DNA of 64,000 nt. Source: Buttiauxella agrestis ATCC 33320 (lineage in GTDB: Bacteria > Pseudomonadota > Gammaproteobacteria > Enterobacterales > Enterobacteriaceae). Of the stretch, positions 19,922 through 29,884 are shown piece after piece (within the stretch, counting starts at the first letter, position 1; every line of letters begins with the position of its first letter). The stretch covers positions 682,001 to 746,000 of the forward strand of contig JALKFA010000001.1 in NCBI GenBank assembly GCA_024169445.1. Direction: 5' to 3'. Below the pieces are notes generated by a model, which was not told where the DNA came from, searched no databases, and was given only the letters and a program-made list of their open reading frames with translations. Both the position numbers and the translations under genes were made by a program.

Positions 19922-19968
19922 GGTAGGTACCATAGGTTTATGTTAATTCATAGATGGTAACTACCATC
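19920..19968. promoter_or_regulatory. Paired operators ATGGTA-N2-TACCAT
   Basis: ATGGTAGGTACCAT (19920-19933) and GATGGTAACTACCATC (19953-19968) share perfect ATGGTA/TACCAT arms around a 2-bp centre. The centres are 34 bp apart, about three helical turns. The first overlaps the start codon of the ribbon-helix-helix gene. The pair lies between that gene and the divergent gene at 20054, so it could control both. Confidence 0.6.
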
Positions 19969-20053
19969 GAAAACAGAAGCAACAAATAGCAACGCCCCAG
20001 AGTGCGTCAACACTACCGAGGCGTTTAACCACTAACGTTAAGGACATAACGCA

Positions 20054-20584
20054 ATGGCTAACACCAATACTACCACAACCGCCCGCACTGGAATCGTGTG
20101 CCTGCCGTCAGTTAATGAAACCGCTATTACCAGCCTGTTGAAAACTCCACTTGGTGCGCATCAGGATTTATTCCAGATCCTCGATAGCTGCCAGTTCCAT
20201 ATCAATGCGCTGATTGAAAACGATGACAACACCGAATGTATGGCGCTTTGTGGCCGTTTGTATGCAGCACTGGAAATGTTGAAGTTCGCGCTTAAAGCGC
20301 CGTTACCAGCCCATCTAATCGAACGCCTGACGGTGGATGTGGCAGAACCCGATAATTATCGCGGCGCGCTTTCTACCGATTCAGAAACCCTGCGCGAATA
20401 CTGCGCTGCGTTAGCCATGCTTTTGTTGCAACACCAGCAGTCGCCGGAACAAAGCGAACAGATCACCGGATTATTATTCGAGTTGATCAACCTTCTGGTC
20501 GAGGATTTGAAAACACCGCGTTTTGTTCGTACCGATGGTGGACTGACAATGACTAGCGGTGAAGCGGTTCCAGGAATTCACTAG
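20054..20584 (+). CDS. Hypothetical protein, PRFVRT family (paralogue of the gene at 32755)
   Basis: A 176-residue, mostly helical, acidic protein with no signal peptide or membrane segment. I do not recognise a named family. It is clearly related to the 149-residue protein at 32755. Both share a segment with PAHLIERLTVD / PEHLIESFTVD, then a Leu-rich helix, then GLLFELINLLVEDLKTPRF against GLLFELTGYFADELRTPRF, each followed by VRT. It has its own ribosome-binding site (AAGGA about 10 nt before ATG). It is divergent from the ribbon-helix-helix gene. The second copy sits behind a C4-like immunity region, which suggests a prophage or satellite origin. Confidence 0.65.
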   Translation: MANTNTTTTARTGIVCLPSVNETAITSLLKTPLGAHQDLFQILDSCQFHINALIENDDNTECMALCGRLYAALEMLKFALKAPLPAHLIERLTVDVAEPDNYRGALSTDSETLREYCAALAMLLLQHQQSPEQSEQITGLLFELINLLVEDLKTPRFVRTDGGLTMTSGEAVPGIH

Positions 20585-20591
20585 GTTTCCC

Positions 20592-20655
20592 AGGGCGGTT
20601 AAGCGCAGCACCACCCGCCAAAAAACGGTGGATGACGCTTGCGCTTATCCACCCA
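20592..20655. repeat. Pair of REP elements
   Basis: Two palindromes in opposite orientation, GGGCGGTTAAGCGCAGCACC... (20594-20619) and GGTGGATGACGCTTGCGCTT... (20628-20655), form a BIME-like pair just after the stop of the gene at 20054. Confidence 0.65.
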
Positions 20656-20765
20656 ACAAATGCCTCGCAATCAGTCCAGAAATAAACCCTTCGTAATACA
20701 CCTTAACATTCTGTCTTACTCTCAACAGGTACTATTCTGGTTCACTATTAAAGGGATATTTCTGC

Positions 20766-20987
20766 ATGAATAAGTTGATGAAAATTTTGTTGTTAAGCGG
20801 CGTTGCGTTGTCTGCTACTGCTTGTTCAAGTGACTATGTGATGTCGACTAAAACCGGTGACATGATTGTGACGCAAGGGAAACCGCAGGTGGATAAAGAT
20901 ACCGGCCTGATTAGTTACACCGATGCGCAAGGTAACGAACGCCAGATTAATGACGAGCAAATCGTGCAGATGATTAAGAAGGACTGA
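20766..20987 (+). CDS. YgdI/YgdR-family small lipoprotein
   Basis: A 73-residue predicted lipoprotein. The signal peptide ends in a lipobox-like LSATAC with Cys20 as the lipidation site. It is followed by a DUF903 (YgdI/YgdR, SH3-like) domain with the typical DYVMSTKTGDMIVTQGKP and SYTDAQGNERQIN segments. It would be anchored in the envelope; no biochemical role is established for the family. It is a single-gene unit ending in a strong shared hairpin. Confidence 0.85.
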   Translation: MNKLMKILLLSGVALSATACSSDYVMSTKTGDMIVTQGKPQVDKDTGLISYTDAQGNERQINDEQIVQMIKKD

Positions 20988-20997
20988 TTTGCTGTGC

Positions 20998-21029
20998 AGA
21001 TACCAGCCAGCCCATGCTGACTGGTATCT
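20998..21029. terminator. Shared hairpin between the lipoprotein and esterase genes
   Basis: AGATACCAGCCAG-cccatg-CTGACTGGTATCT forms a long near-perfect stem between the converging genes at 20766 and 21034. It could terminate both. Confidence 0.65.
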
Positions 21030-21033
21030 CGTC

Positions 21034-21948
21034 TTAGCGTGCTTGACCTACCCGCCACGCAACATCACGCATAGCATCGCGGGCTGCCTGGCTAATACCA
21101 CCAAGCTGGAAGAAGCCGTGGATCACGCCAAGATAGCGTTGGCAGGTGGACTCAACGCCTTGATCCATCAGGCACTCATGCAAGACCTCACCTTCATTGC
21201 GAAGTGGGTCGTATTCAGCGGTGATGATATGCACCGGTGGCAGGCCTGCAAAATCTTCACGAAATAACGGGCTGGCTTCATCATCCATTGGGTCAAGATC
21301 GGCCATATAGGCTTCGTAACCTGAAAGCAGCGTATCGCGGGTAATGATGTAGTCGTAGCCATTTTCCTGATAGCTGACAGATTCCGCCGTCGCGTCCAGC
21401 ATCGGGTAAATCAGCATCAGCCGCGCAGGCAACCAGTTTCCGGCACTTTTCAGCCGCAGTGCTGTCACCAGGGCAATATGTCCACCAGCGCTGTCGCCCG
21501 CTAGCGTTACTCGTTCACGATCCACTTCCAGCTGATCAGCCGCTTTCCAGATAGCGTCCGCTGCACGCTCAGCATCATCATGTGCTGCCGGATAAGTGTG
21601 CTCTGGTGCCACGCGATACTGAACGGCAATCACCCGGCAACCACTGTGATAGCAAAGCTGCCGTAACTGATTGTCATGGGTTTCAAACCCACCGCTAACA
21701 AAACAACCACCGTGGTAATAGATCACGGCTGGAAGCGATCCGGTCGCATTAAGCGGGGAAAATATGCGTAACGTGCAGCCATTAAGACAGATGTCTTTCA
21801 CGTCGACCCGGGTTTCCGTTTCACCCGCTAAAACAGTGCTGGCGATATACCCAGCCCGGCGTTCGGCAAAAGTTTGTTGGCGTGAAGAAGGGCGGCCAGA
21901 GTCGATGAATTCATCAACCAGCCCGGCGATTGCGGGTTCGAGGGACAT
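21034..21948 (-). CDS. HSL-family alpha/beta-hydrolase (carboxylesterase/lipase-like)
   Basis: A 304-residue alpha/beta-hydrolase of the hormone-sensitive-lipase group. The nucleophile elbow is GDSAGGH. The acid lies in AEYDPLRNEG and the histidine in VIHGFFQ. The oxyanion-hole motif reads HGGCF instead of the usual HGGGF, an uncommon Cys substitution. The start at 21948 (MSLEPAIAGLV) is preferred over the upstream in-frame ATG at 21993 because AGGA precedes it and the family begins there. It is related to, but not the same as, E. coli Aes. The natural ester substrate is unknown. Confidence 0.85.
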   Translation of the reverse strand: MSLEPAIAGLVDEFIDSGRPSSRQQTFAERRAGYIASTVLAGETETRVDVKDICLNGCTLRIFSPLNATGSLPAVIYYHGGCFVSGGFETHDNQLRQLCYHSGCRVIAVQYRVAPEHTYPAAHDDAERAADAIWKAADQLEVDRERVTLAGDSAGGHIALVTALRLKSAGNWLPARLMLIYPMLDATAESVSYQENGYDYIITRDTLLSGYEAYMADLDPMDDEASPLFREDFAGLPPVHIITAEYDPLRNEGEVLHECLMDQGVESTCQRYLGVIHGFFQLGGISQAARDAMRDVAWRVGQAR

Positions 21949-22227
21949 AGCGGAATTCCTTTTATGCTGTATAGATGAACAGTTATATCGCATTTATGGG
22001 ATCGCGTGAACCGAGTTTTTTCACTATTTCAGCATTCTGGAAAGCGCCTCGAACAAATGAAAACTACCAGGAAAAAACAGATAACCGTACGCTTTTTGCG
22101 GTTTATAGTACCCAGCAAGCTCATTCACAAAACAACATTAGATACCGTAAATAATGTAGATGGCTAAACATTGTGCGATTTACCCATCGTGTTAAGATGA
22201 GTTTAAACATTGTTTAATTTGGTAATC

Positions 22228-22485
22228 ATGGTGAAAACGCTGATTCGTAAATGGGGTAATTCCGCAGGGGCCATTATTCCTGCAGCTGTTCTGGAGAAAG
22301 CTGGGATGAGAATAGGTGACAAAGTGGATATTGAAGCCGTTGAGGGAGGAATTATGTTGCGGGTCGCAAAGCCGATATACACGCTAAGTGAGTTACTGGC
22401 CCAATCACCCGAAGGAAGTTTCGAGCTTGATGATGAAGACCGTGAATGGCTGAATTCTCCTCCTGTTGGCAAGGAGATCGATTAG
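22228..22485 (+). CDS. pemI: PemI/MazE-type antitoxin
   Basis: An 85-residue antitoxin. The N-terminal AbrB/MazE-like swapped-hairpin DNA-binding domain starts TLIRKWGNSAGAIIPAAVLE. The C-terminal toxin-binding tail (YTLSELLAQ, DREWLNSPP) resembles PemI and ChpS. The ATG at 22228 is used; upstream TTG at 22210 would only add a short leader. It abuts the toxin gene: its stop is at 22483-22485 and the toxin GTG at 22486. Antitoxin-toxin complexes of this family repress their own promoter. Confidence 0.85.
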   Translation: MVKTLIRKWGNSAGAIIPAAVLEKAGMRIGDKVDIEAVEGGIMLRVAKPIYTLSELLAQSPEGSFELDDEDREWLNSPPVGKEID

Positions 22486-22818
22486 GTGAGTCTTTATATG
22501 CCTGATAGAGGCGATGTAGTGTGGCTCGATTTTGATCCTGCCGCTGGTCACGAGCAAGCCAAAACTCGGCCTGCGCTAGTATTGTCACCAGTCGAATTTA
22601 GCCGCAAGGCTGGCATGGCGATTGTGGCACCAATAACATCTCGTGTTCGTGGCAATGCATTTGAAGTACATCTGACAGAAACTCACACCCGGGGAGTTGT
22701 CATTTGCCATCATGTAAAATCAATCGATTTCCGGGCCAGACAGATGCGTTTCATTGAAAAAGCACCTGAAGAAGTCACAGAAGAGGCGCTGTCCAGAGTT
22801 AAGGTATTTTTCGAATAA
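22486..22818 (+). CDS. pemK: PemK/MazF-type endoribonuclease toxin
   Basis: A 110-residue toxin of the CcdB/PemK fold that cleaves mRNA at short sequence motifs. The conserved RGDVVWLDFDPAAGHEQAKT and RPALVLSP regions hold the catalytic Arg, and VAPITSRVRG holds the Thr expected for MazF activity. The GTG start directly follows the antitoxin stop and is supported by AAGGAG about 10 nt upstream, inside the antitoxin gene. All family core motifs look intact, so it is probably active. The recognition sequence cannot be predicted. Confidence 0.88.
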   Translation: MSLYMPDRGDVVWLDFDPAAGHEQAKTRPALVLSPVEFSRKAGMAIVAPITSRVRGNAFEVHLTETHTRGVVICHHVKSIDFRARQMRFIEKAPEEVTEEALSRVKVFFE

Positions 22819-22851
22819 CACAGTGGGATGCAAAGCATCCCACTGCATCAT

Positions 22852-23781
22852 TTACTCCCCTTCCCCCGGGAACAGGAAAGGATTGATGCTGCTGCGGGCA
22901 AAGCCTTCTTGCTCCATGCGCGCGTCCAGCACTAACGAGGCTAAATCGTCGGCCACGGCTTCAACTTTGGCATCTTTTTCCTGATAGAGAATCTTCAGGT
23001 AAGTGCCGCAGTCGCCGCAGCTTTCCGCTTTAATCGCTGACTGCTCGCTTTCCAGCGACCAGTAGTTCAAATCGCGGGTTTGCTCGCAGTTGCTGCATTT
23101 AATGCGCACCACATGCCATTCGGTTTCGCATAAGTTGCAATGCAGGTAACGCAGGCCGCTGGTGCCACCAATCTGCACCACGCTGGAAACCGGAATCGAG
23201 CCGCAAACCGGGCAGAACTGGCGTTGTTCACCGTATTCAGCTTTCGCACGGCCTGGGATCAGGCTCGCCATTTGCGCCCAGTAGAGCGATAACGCCGCCC
23301 AAATGAACGGGGCTTTATCACTGCTTACCAGCGCAAAATCAGCGTTAAACAGCGCGGTCGCCATCTCTTCGAGTTCTTGCGTCGACGCCTTTTCCAGGTT
23401 TTCGATAACTGCCAGTGCCTGGCCGCTCATCTCTGGTTTCAGCTCGGCAATCAACGAATTCAGCAGGCGCTGCCAGTGGGGATCACGCGGTAAAACGTGA
23501 ATATCCAGCGGCGGCTTGCCGGTTTCCGATGACTTCTGAATCAGCGCCGTTAAATCCATTTCCAGCGGGTGGTCGTACAGCACCACTTCCTGGGCGTGGG
23601 CGATAAGTGCGGCAAAGCGCAGGAAATCACCCAACGGATTATCGGTCGCCAACTCAAGCAGGCGTTCAGCGCGGCGGTTATAGAGATTTTTCAGCCTGGG
23701 GAACAGCAACGGCGGGATCATCTCCGCCGTGCGTTTATCGCTCTTCTCCAGCTGGTCTTGCGGGATTATGCGAATACTCAT
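22852..23781 (-). CDS. fdhE: Formate dehydrogenase accessory protein FdhE
   Basis: A 309-residue cytoplasmic protein needed for activity of the respiratory formate dehydrogenases. It carries four CxxC rubredoxin-type iron motifs in its C-terminal half: FCPVCG, HCNLCE, KCSNCE and SCGDCG. Length and ends match E. coli FdhE, ending in [10 protein letters not shown]. It overlaps the fdoI stop by 4 nt and is the last gene of fdoGHI-fdhE. Confidence 0.97.
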   Translation of the reverse strand: MSIRIIPQDQLEKSDKRTAEMIPPLLFPRLKNLYNRRAERLLELATDNPLGDFLRFAALIAHAQEVVLYDHPLEMDLTALIQKSSETGKPPLDIHVLPRDPHWQRLLNSLIAELKPEMSGQALAVIENLEKASTQELEEMATALFNADFALVSSDKAPFIWAALSLYWAQMASLIPGRAKAEYGEQRQFCPVCGSIPVSSVVQIGGTSGLRYLHCNLCETEWHVVRIKCSNCEQTRDLNYWSLESEQSAIKAESCGDCGTYLKILYQEKDAKVEAVADDLASLVLDARMEQEGFARSSINPFLFPGEGE

Positions 23782-24413
23782 TCCGATCGTTTTTCCTGTT
23801 TTTGGCGAACTTCACGGTACCATTTCGGATGGTGTTTTTTGGCCCAGGTCGTGGTGACCCAACCTTCCACCATCGCGGTAATCGTGCCTTTCACCCAAAG
23901 GGCGGCATAGATGTGGACCATAATAACCACAATCAGTGCCACTGCTGCAAATGAATGCACCAACAGGGCAACGCGAATCAACGGGATTGAGAATGCAGGC
24001 GCGAAGTAAGGGCGCCAGATAATCACGCCGCTCACCAGCAACAGTACCAGGAAGATAATCGCCGCCCAGAACACGCATTTCTGGCCGAAGTTATACCGCC
24101 CGGTGTCCCCCACTTCTTCGTTAACGACGATCTTGCGAATATTCTTCGCCCAGAAAATATCGTCACGATTGATGAGGTTATGGTGCCAGTAACGGAAAAA
24201 CATGATGATAAACGAGGCAAACATCACCACACCGACGAACGGGTGGAGAATGCGCGCCAGTTGCGGTGTGCCCAGAACGTTCATTAACCAGTTAAAGGAG
24301 GGGAAGAAAAACCCCAGCCCGCTGATGGCCGCCAGCATAAAGCAGAAGGCGGTTACCCAGTGGTTGATACGTTCAGGCGCGCTGTAACGCTGAATAGTCA
24401 CTTGTTTTTTCAT
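23778..24413 (-). CDS. fdoI: Formate dehydrogenase-O, cytochrome b556 subunit
   Basis: A 211-residue inner-membrane subunit with four hydrophobic helices. It binds two haems b and passes electrons from the iron-sulfur subunit to menaquinone or ubiquinone. [19 protein letters not shown] near the N terminus holds the first haem-ligand histidine, and further histidines lie in helices 2 and 4. It overlaps fdoH and fdhE by 4 nt each, indicating tight translational coupling in fdoGHI-fdhE. Confidence 0.96.
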   Translation of the reverse strand: MKKQVTIQRYSAPERINHWVTAFCFMLAAISGLGFFFPSFNWLMNVLGTPQLARILHPFVGVVMFASFIIMFFRYWHHNLINRDDIFWAKNIRKIVVNEEVGDTGRYNFGQKCVFWAAIIFLVLLLVSGVIIWRPYFAPAFSIPLIRVALLVHSFAAVALIVVIMVHIYAALWVKGTITAMVEGWVTTTWAKKHHPKWYREVRQKQEKRSE

Positions 24414-25315
24414 GGTTTGCGCACCTCGTCGTCGTCATGGTGCAGGTTATCGTCCTCTTCTTCGGCACGGTTCGGGCCGACCCCCACATAGTGGAACACG
24501 CTGGCGGCGAAGGTTGCAGCAAAGCCAATAGCGGCGAGCGGCTTCCAGACACCTTTCCAGAATTTCACGGTTGGGCTGATGGACGGGTTCTCTGGCAGGC
24601 CGTGATACAACGTCGGCTTGTCCGCATGGTGCAGCACATACATAACATGTGTGCCGCCAACGCCTTCCGGGTCGTACAATCCGGCGTTGTCATAACCGCG
24701 CGTTTTCAGCTCTGCCACACGTTCACCCGCCAGGTTTTTCATATCCTCTTTCGAGCCGAAATGAATTGCACCAGTTGGGCAAGTTTTCACGCAAGCAGGC
24801 TCCTGGCCGACGGTCACACGGTCTACGCACAGGGTGCATTTGTAGACACGGTTGTCCTCCGGGTTCAGGCGCGGCACGTCGAACGGGCAACCGGCGATGC
24901 AGTAACCGCAGCCGATGCACTGCTCAGACTGGAAATCGACAATACCGTTGGCATACTGAATGATTGCGCCTTCAGCCGGACACGCTTTCAGGCAGCCTGG
25001 GTCCGCGCAGTGCATACAGCCATCTTTGCGGATTAACCATTCCAGTTTGTCGTTTTGTTCCACTTCCGAGAAGCGCATCACCGTCCATGATTTGGCGGTC
25101 AAATCTGCCGGGTTATCGTAAACGCCGACGTTGCTGCCGATCTCATCGCGCAGATCGTTCCACTCCGAACAGGCCACCTGGCAGGCTTTGCAGCCGATGC
25201 AGGTGGTCACGTCGATAAGTTTCGCAACCTCTTGCTGGTGATCCCGCGCTTGTGGCGCGGGTGTGAGGCCATTGGTGGCGGAACGACGGATGATGTCCTG
25301 AGATTGATAAGCCAT
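24410..25315 (-). CDS. fdoH: Formate dehydrogenase-O, iron-sulfur subunit
   Basis: A 301-residue periplasm-facing subunit with four [4Fe-4S] clusters. The cysteine groups are visible as [42 protein letters not shown] and CTLCVDRV...CVKTCP. A single hydrophobic helix near residues 255-275 anchors it to the membrane. It lies between fdoG (12 nt upstream) and fdoI (4-nt overlap), as in E. coli. Confidence 0.97.
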   Translation of the reverse strand: MAYQSQDIIRRSATNGLTPAPQARDHQQEVAKLIDVTTCIGCKACQVACSEWNDLRDEIGSNVGVYDNPADLTAKSWTVMRFSEVEQNDKLEWLIRKDGCMHCADPGCLKACPAEGAIIQYANGIVDFQSEQCIGCGYCIAGCPFDVPRLNPEDNRVYKCTLCVDRVTVGQEPACVKTCPTGAIHFGSKEDMKNLAGERVAELKTRGYDNAGLYDPEGVGGTHVMYVLHHADKPTLYHGLPENPSISPTVKFWKGVWKPLAAIGFAATFAASVFHYVGVGPNRAEEEDDNLHHDDDEVRKP

Positions 25316-25327
25316 AATTCGTCTCCG

Positions 25328-28300
25328 TTACACCTTTTCCACATTGACCAGGAACGCTTTAAATTCAGGCGTTTGCGTGTTGGCATCACCGACAAATGGC
25401 GTCAGGGTATTAGCGATAAAGCCTTTCTTCGCCACACCTTCATAACCCCAGTGAATCGGAATACCGATGGTGTCCACTTTCTGACCATTCACATCTAGCT
25501 GGCGAATACGCTTGGTCACCACCGCTTTGGCTTTGATAAAGCCACGGTTGGAGGAGACTTTCACCGTGTCGCCGTGCGCGATACCGAGTGAATTCGCGAG
25601 CTTCTCGCCAATCTCGATAAACTGCTCTGGCTGCGCGATGGCGTTCAGTACCGCGTGTTTGGTCCAGTAGTGGAAATGCTCAGTCAGACGATACGTGGTG
25701 CCGACATACGGGAACTTGTCATGCTTGCCCATCGCTTCCAGGTCACCTTTGAACACGCGCGCCGCCGGGTTAGAAACCACGTTCGGGTGCAGCGGGTTGG
25801 TGCCAAGTGGCGTTTCAAACGGCTCGTAGTGTTCCGGGAACGGCCCTTCTGCCATCTTGTCGATAGCAAACAAGCGCCCTAAACCTTCCGGCTGCATGAT
25901 GAACGGCCCAACGTCAGTACCCGGTGCGGCAGTGCTGTAGTCGGCAATATCTGCGCCGCTCCACTTCGCGCCATCCCAGGAAATCAGGCGGCGTTTTTCG
26001 TCCCACGGTTTACCCGCTGGATCGGCGGAAGCACGGTTATACAGAATGCGACGGTTAAGCGGCCACGCCCAGGCCCAGCCTAGCGTGTTACCCAAACCTG
26101 ATGGGTCCGCGTTATCGCGGCGTGCCATCTGGTTGCCGTCTGGCGTCCAGCTACCGGCGAAGATCCAACAGCCACTGGAAGTGGTGCCGTCATCGCGCAG
26201 TTGTGCAAACGAGCTGAGTTGCTGGCCTTTTTTCACCAGAACCGCACCAGTTGCCGGGTCGACCACGTCCTGCAACGCTTTACCGTTGCTTTCCATCGCC
26301 ACTTCTTCCGGTGCTGGGTTGTCAGGAGTCTGGTAGTTCCAGCTCATGTTCAGCACTTGCTCAGGCACCGCACCGCCTTCGCTCTGGTACATGTGGCGCA
26401 AACGGCTAAAGATACCCGCGAGGATTTCGCCGTCGTTCAGCGCTTCCCCTGGGGCGTCCGCACCTTTCCAGTGCCACTGCAACCAGCGTCCGGAGTTAAC
26501 GATAGAACCGTTTTCTTCGGCAAAGCAGGTGGATGGCAAGCGGAACACTTCGGTCTGGATTTTCGACGGATCAACGTCGTTCATCTCGCCGTGGTTCTGC
26601 CAGAAGTTCGAGGTTTCGGTGTTCAGCGGGTCGATGGTCACGAGGAATTTCAGCTTCGACAGTGACGCAATGACTTTGTTTTTGTTCGGGAACGAAGCAA
26701 CAGGGTTAAAGCCCTGGCACAGGTAACCGTTCACCTTGCCCTGGTTCATCATCTCGAAATATTGCAGGACGTCGTAGCCCTTGTCCCATTTCGGCAACCA
26801 GTCATAACCCCAGCTGTTTTCTGCTGTGGCTTTGTCACCAAAGAAGGCTTTCATCATCGAAACGAAGAATTTCGGGTAGTTGCCCCAGTAGTTGACCTGG
26901 CCTTCCAGCAGCGGTTTCGGCGTGTTGGCGGCAAGATAAGTCTGGATGTCAGGCTGTTTCTCGTTCGGCAGCGTCATGTAGCCTGGCAGGCTTTGTGACA
27001 ACAGGCCGAGATCCGTCAGACCCTGAATGTTGGAGTGCCCGCGCAGTGCGTTCACGCCGCCGCCCGCCATCCCCATGTTGCCAAGCAGCAACTGAATCAT
27101 CGCCATAGTACGAATGTTCTGCGCGCCCACGGAGTGTTGCGTCCAGCCCAGTGCATACAAGAACGACGCCGTTTTATTCCTGGCGCTGGTTTCTGCGATG
27201 TATTCACATACTTTCAGGAAATCATCTTTCGGGGTACCGCAAATATTGGAAACCACATCTGGCGTGTAACGAGAAACGTGCTCTTTGAGCAGGTTCCACA
27301 CACAACGTGGATGAGTCAGCGTCAGGTCGCGTTTGGCGAAGCCTTTTTCGTCCAGCTCATAGTTCCAGGTGGTTTTGTCGTATTTACGGTTTGCCGCGTC
27401 GTAGCCTGAGAACAGGCCGTCTTCGAAGCTGTAATCCTCACGCACAATCAGATTGGCGTTGGTGTAAGCCTCGACGTACTCGCGGTTAAATTTATTGTTG
27501 TTGATCAGGTACAGCAGTACGCCAGACAAGAAAGCGATGTCTGAGCCGGAGCGAATCGGGGTGTAGAAATCCGCCACCGAAGCGGTACGCGTAAAGCGCG
27601 GATCGATAACGATCAGCTTCGCGCCGTTGTGGATTTTGGCTTCCATCGCCCAGCGGAACCCAACTGGATGCGCTTCTGCCGCGTTTCCACCCATCACTAT
27701 CACGAGATCGGCGTTCTTAATATCAACCCAGTGGTTGGTCATCGCACCGCGACCAAATGTTGGAGCAAGACTTGCTACCGTTGGTCCGTGTCAGACACGC
27801 GCCTGGTTATCCACGGCTAACATGCCGAGGGCGCGGGAAAATTTCTGGGTTAAATAACCGGTTTCGTTACTGGACGCTGATGCGCACAACATGCCGGTGG
27901 AGAGCCAACGGTTGACCGTGGTTCCCTGGGCGTTCTGCGCAATAAAATTGGCGTCGCGGTCTGCTTTCATCAGTTTGGCGATACGGTCAAATGCCGTTTC
28001 CCAGCTGATTTGTTCCCACTTATCCGAGCCTGGTGCGCGGTAAGAAGGGAATTTTAGACGGCTTTCACTGTGGATGAAATCCACCAGACCTGCGCCTTTC
28101 GGGCAGAGTGCACCGCGGTTTACCGGATGGTCCGGGTCGCCTTCAATATGGAAGATGGATGCTTTGGCATTTTTCGCGCCGTCACCGAGGCTGTACATCA
28201 ATAGCCCACAACCGACGGAACAATATGTGCAGGTGTTACGGGTTTCACGTGTACGCAGCAGTTTATATTGCCGTGTTTCCGCAAGTGCAACACCTGGGGC

Positions 28301-28378
28301 AAAGCCCAGTGCCGCTGCCGTAGTCCCTGCCATACCGCCAGCACAGATCTTAAAGAACTGTCGTCTGCTGACCTGCAT
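25328..28378 (-). CDS. fdoG: Formate dehydrogenase-O, selenocysteine-containing catalytic subunit
   Basis: A 1016-residue molybdenum (bis-MGD) enzyme that oxidises formate on the periplasmic side. A twin-arginine signal (SRRQFFK) is at residues 4-10, followed by a [4Fe-4S] motif TCTYCSVGCG. An in-frame TGA at 27791-27793 is codon 196, in the context NQARV-Sec-HGPTV. This is the known Sec196 of E. coli FdoG, and a SECIS hairpin follows it. A conventional gene caller would split the gene at this codon. The ATG at 28378 (MQVSRRQFF) has GGAGC upstream and gives the exact E. coli length. It is the first gene of fdoGHI-fdhE. Confidence 0.97.
27755..27793 (-). promoter_or_regulatory. SECIS element directing UGA-to-Sec in fdoG
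   Basis: On the minus strand the UGA is followed by a hairpin with core GGUAGCAAGUCUUGCUCC (27779-27762). The pairing is GG/CC, a bulged U, then AGCAA/UUGCU around a GUC loop. A bulged U and a G-U-rich apical loop are the features bound by SelB in bacterial SECIS elements. Confidence 0.85.
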
Positions 28379-28538
28379 GGATGCTCCTTTTTTCGACATT
28401 TTTCACATGACTTATAAGTGTAATTTTTGCGGTTTAAGCCGCAAAGGTTCAAACTGGCAATAGCCCTTCATCCGGAAGGGATAGTGTTTCAAGAATACCA
28501 CATTAGTTTTAAGGCTGTTCCAATCAGGTTAAGACAAA

Positions 28539-29363
28539 GTGAACAATCCCAACCCGAATCAAAGCAAAATTGTGAACGCCATCACTGGCGCACGGACGAT
28601 AGATTTGTGGCAACGCCACGATTTACAGCAAGCCAAAGGCGACTGGCTGGCTGAAGAAATCCCGGTAGCACTGGTCTACAACGGTATTTCGCATGTCGTA
28701 ATGATGGCATCCCCCAAAGATTTGGAACTCTTTGCATTAGGTTTTTCCTTATCAGAAGGAATTATAGAATCCCCTGCCGATATTTACGGAATGGATGTTA
28801 TCGCGGTGTGCAATGGTCTGGAGGTACAAATAGAGCTTTCCAGCCGCCGTTTCATGGGGTTAAAAGAACGCCGTCGCTCTCTTGCCGGGCGCACCGGTTG
28901 CGGCGTCTGCGGCGTTGAACAGCTCAATGATATTGGCCGCCCGATTACGCCACTGCCCTTCACACAAACTTTTGATTTGAATAAACTGGACGCGGCGTTA
29001 AACCAGATGCGCGACTACCAACCCGTCGGGCAACTCACCGGTTGTACGCATGCCGCACTTTGGCTTAATGAGAACGGCACGATTCTGGATGGCAAAGAAG
29101 ATATTGGCCGCCATGTGGCGCTGGATAAACTGCTTGGGGTGCGAGCCCGCGAAAGCTGGAACACTGGCGCAGTGTTAGTCTCCAGCCGTGCCAGCTATGA
29201 AATGGTGCAAAAATCGGCCCAGTGCGGCGTCGAGATTTTGTTTGCTGTTTCTGCCGCCACCACGCTTGCGGTGGAAGTTGCCCATCATTGCAATTTGACG
29301 CTGGTCGGCTTTAGTAAACCAGGCCGCGCCACGGTTTATACCCATCCGCAGCGGCTGCGTTAA
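28539..29363 (+). CDS. fdhD: Formate dehydrogenase sulfurtransferase FdhD
   Basis: A 274-residue protein that transfers sulfur from IscS to the molybdenum cofactor of formate dehydrogenases and is essential for their activity. The catalytic pair Cys121/Cys124 lies in [15 protein letters not shown], and the GHxDxGRHxAxDK-like segment reads [17 protein letters not shown]. The start is GTG at 28539, since no ATG aligns with the family N terminus. It is divergent from fdoG across 160 bp, the same arrangement as in E. coli. Confidence 0.96.
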   Translation: MNNPNPNQSKIVNAITGARTIDLWQRHDLQQAKGDWLAEEIPVALVYNGISHVVMMASPKDLELFALGFSLSEGIIESPADIYGMDVIAVCNGLEVQIELSSRRFMGLKERRRSLAGRTGCGVCGVEQLNDIGRPITPLPFTQTFDLNKLDAALNQMRDYQPVGQLTGCTHAALWLNENGTILDGKEDIGRHVALDKLLGVRARESWNTGAVLVSSRASYEMVQKSAQCGVEILFAVSAATTLAVEVAHHCNLTLVGFSKPGRATVYTHPQRLR

Positions 29364-29370
29364 GGAGTTG

Positions 29371-29384
29371 TACATTCCGTTACT
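29371..29384 (+). promoter_or_regulatory. RstA box upstream of asr
   Basis: TACATTCCGTTACT matches 12 of 14 bases of the RstA box TACATNTNGTTACA known in the E. coli asr promoter. It lies 99 nt before the asr ATG and 8 bp after the fdhD stop. Confidence 0.6.
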
Positions 29385-29482
29385 TACCGACACCAATCAC
29401 TCACGGAAGGTATTTGTTTATTGGAATAGAGTTATTTCAACGGGCCAACCGGCCGCACATAAACAAATACGAGACTATCAAA

Positions 29483-29782
29483 ATGAAAAAAGTATTAACT
29501 CTGATTGCTGTCGCTGTAATGGGTCTGTCTTCTGTTGCTTTCGCGGCTGATACCACCGCAGCACCTGCTCCGGCAAAACACACTACTGTGCACCACAAAA
29601 AACACCACAAAGCAGCACCGGTAGCGCAGAAAGCGCAAGCAGCTAAAAAACACCACAAAAAAGCCACTCACACAGCAACACCAGCCGCTCCACAGAAAGC
29701 TCAGGCTGCCAAAAAGCACCACAAAAAAGCGGCTACCACAGTAGCGCCAGCGGCAAAACCAGCGGTTAAACCTGCTGCATAA
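29483..29782 (+). CDS. asr: Acid-shock protein Asr
   Basis: A 99-residue, Lys/His/Ala/Pro-rich periplasmic protein induced by acid. The signal peptide ([21 protein letters not shown]) spans residues 1-21. The mature part is low-complexity, with repeated KKHHKK and [13 protein letters not shown] blocks. The ATG at 29483 is chosen because it begins the signal peptide; upstream in-frame starts would spoil it. The RstA box upstream fits RstBA/acid control. In E. coli asr is elsewhere (near ydgD, as I recall), so its place next to fdhD is unusual. Confidence 0.9.
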   Translation: MKKVLTLIAVAVMGLSSVAFAADTTAAPAPAKHTTVHHKKHHKAAPVAQKAQAAKKHHKKATHTATPAAPQKAQAAKKHHKKAATTVAPAAKPAVKPAA

Positions 29783-29811
29783 GTCAGCCACACAATCCCT
29801 CTTCTCTAAAA

Positions 29812-29838
29812 ACACTCGGCTTGCCGGGTGTTTTTTTT
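29812..29838 (+). terminator. Rho-independent terminator of asr
   Basis: ACACTCGGC-tt-GCCGGGTGT (one G-U pair) followed by eight T residues, 30 nt after the asr stop. Confidence 0.85.
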
Positions 29839-29884
29839 GTTGGTGGAAGCGATTACGCCGTCCATCATTCACTCGTAATCGCAC

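Noticed and set aside
17783-20053. Complete integrative island with attachment-site duplication at selC
   Set aside because: I found no second copy of the selC 3' end in the window and no integrase gene, so only an integrated or decayed cassette can be claimed.
25328-28378. fdoG as a frameshifted or nonsense pseudogene
   Set aside because: The in-frame TGA is exactly at Sec196 and is followed by a SECIS hairpin; total length equals the functional E. coli protein.
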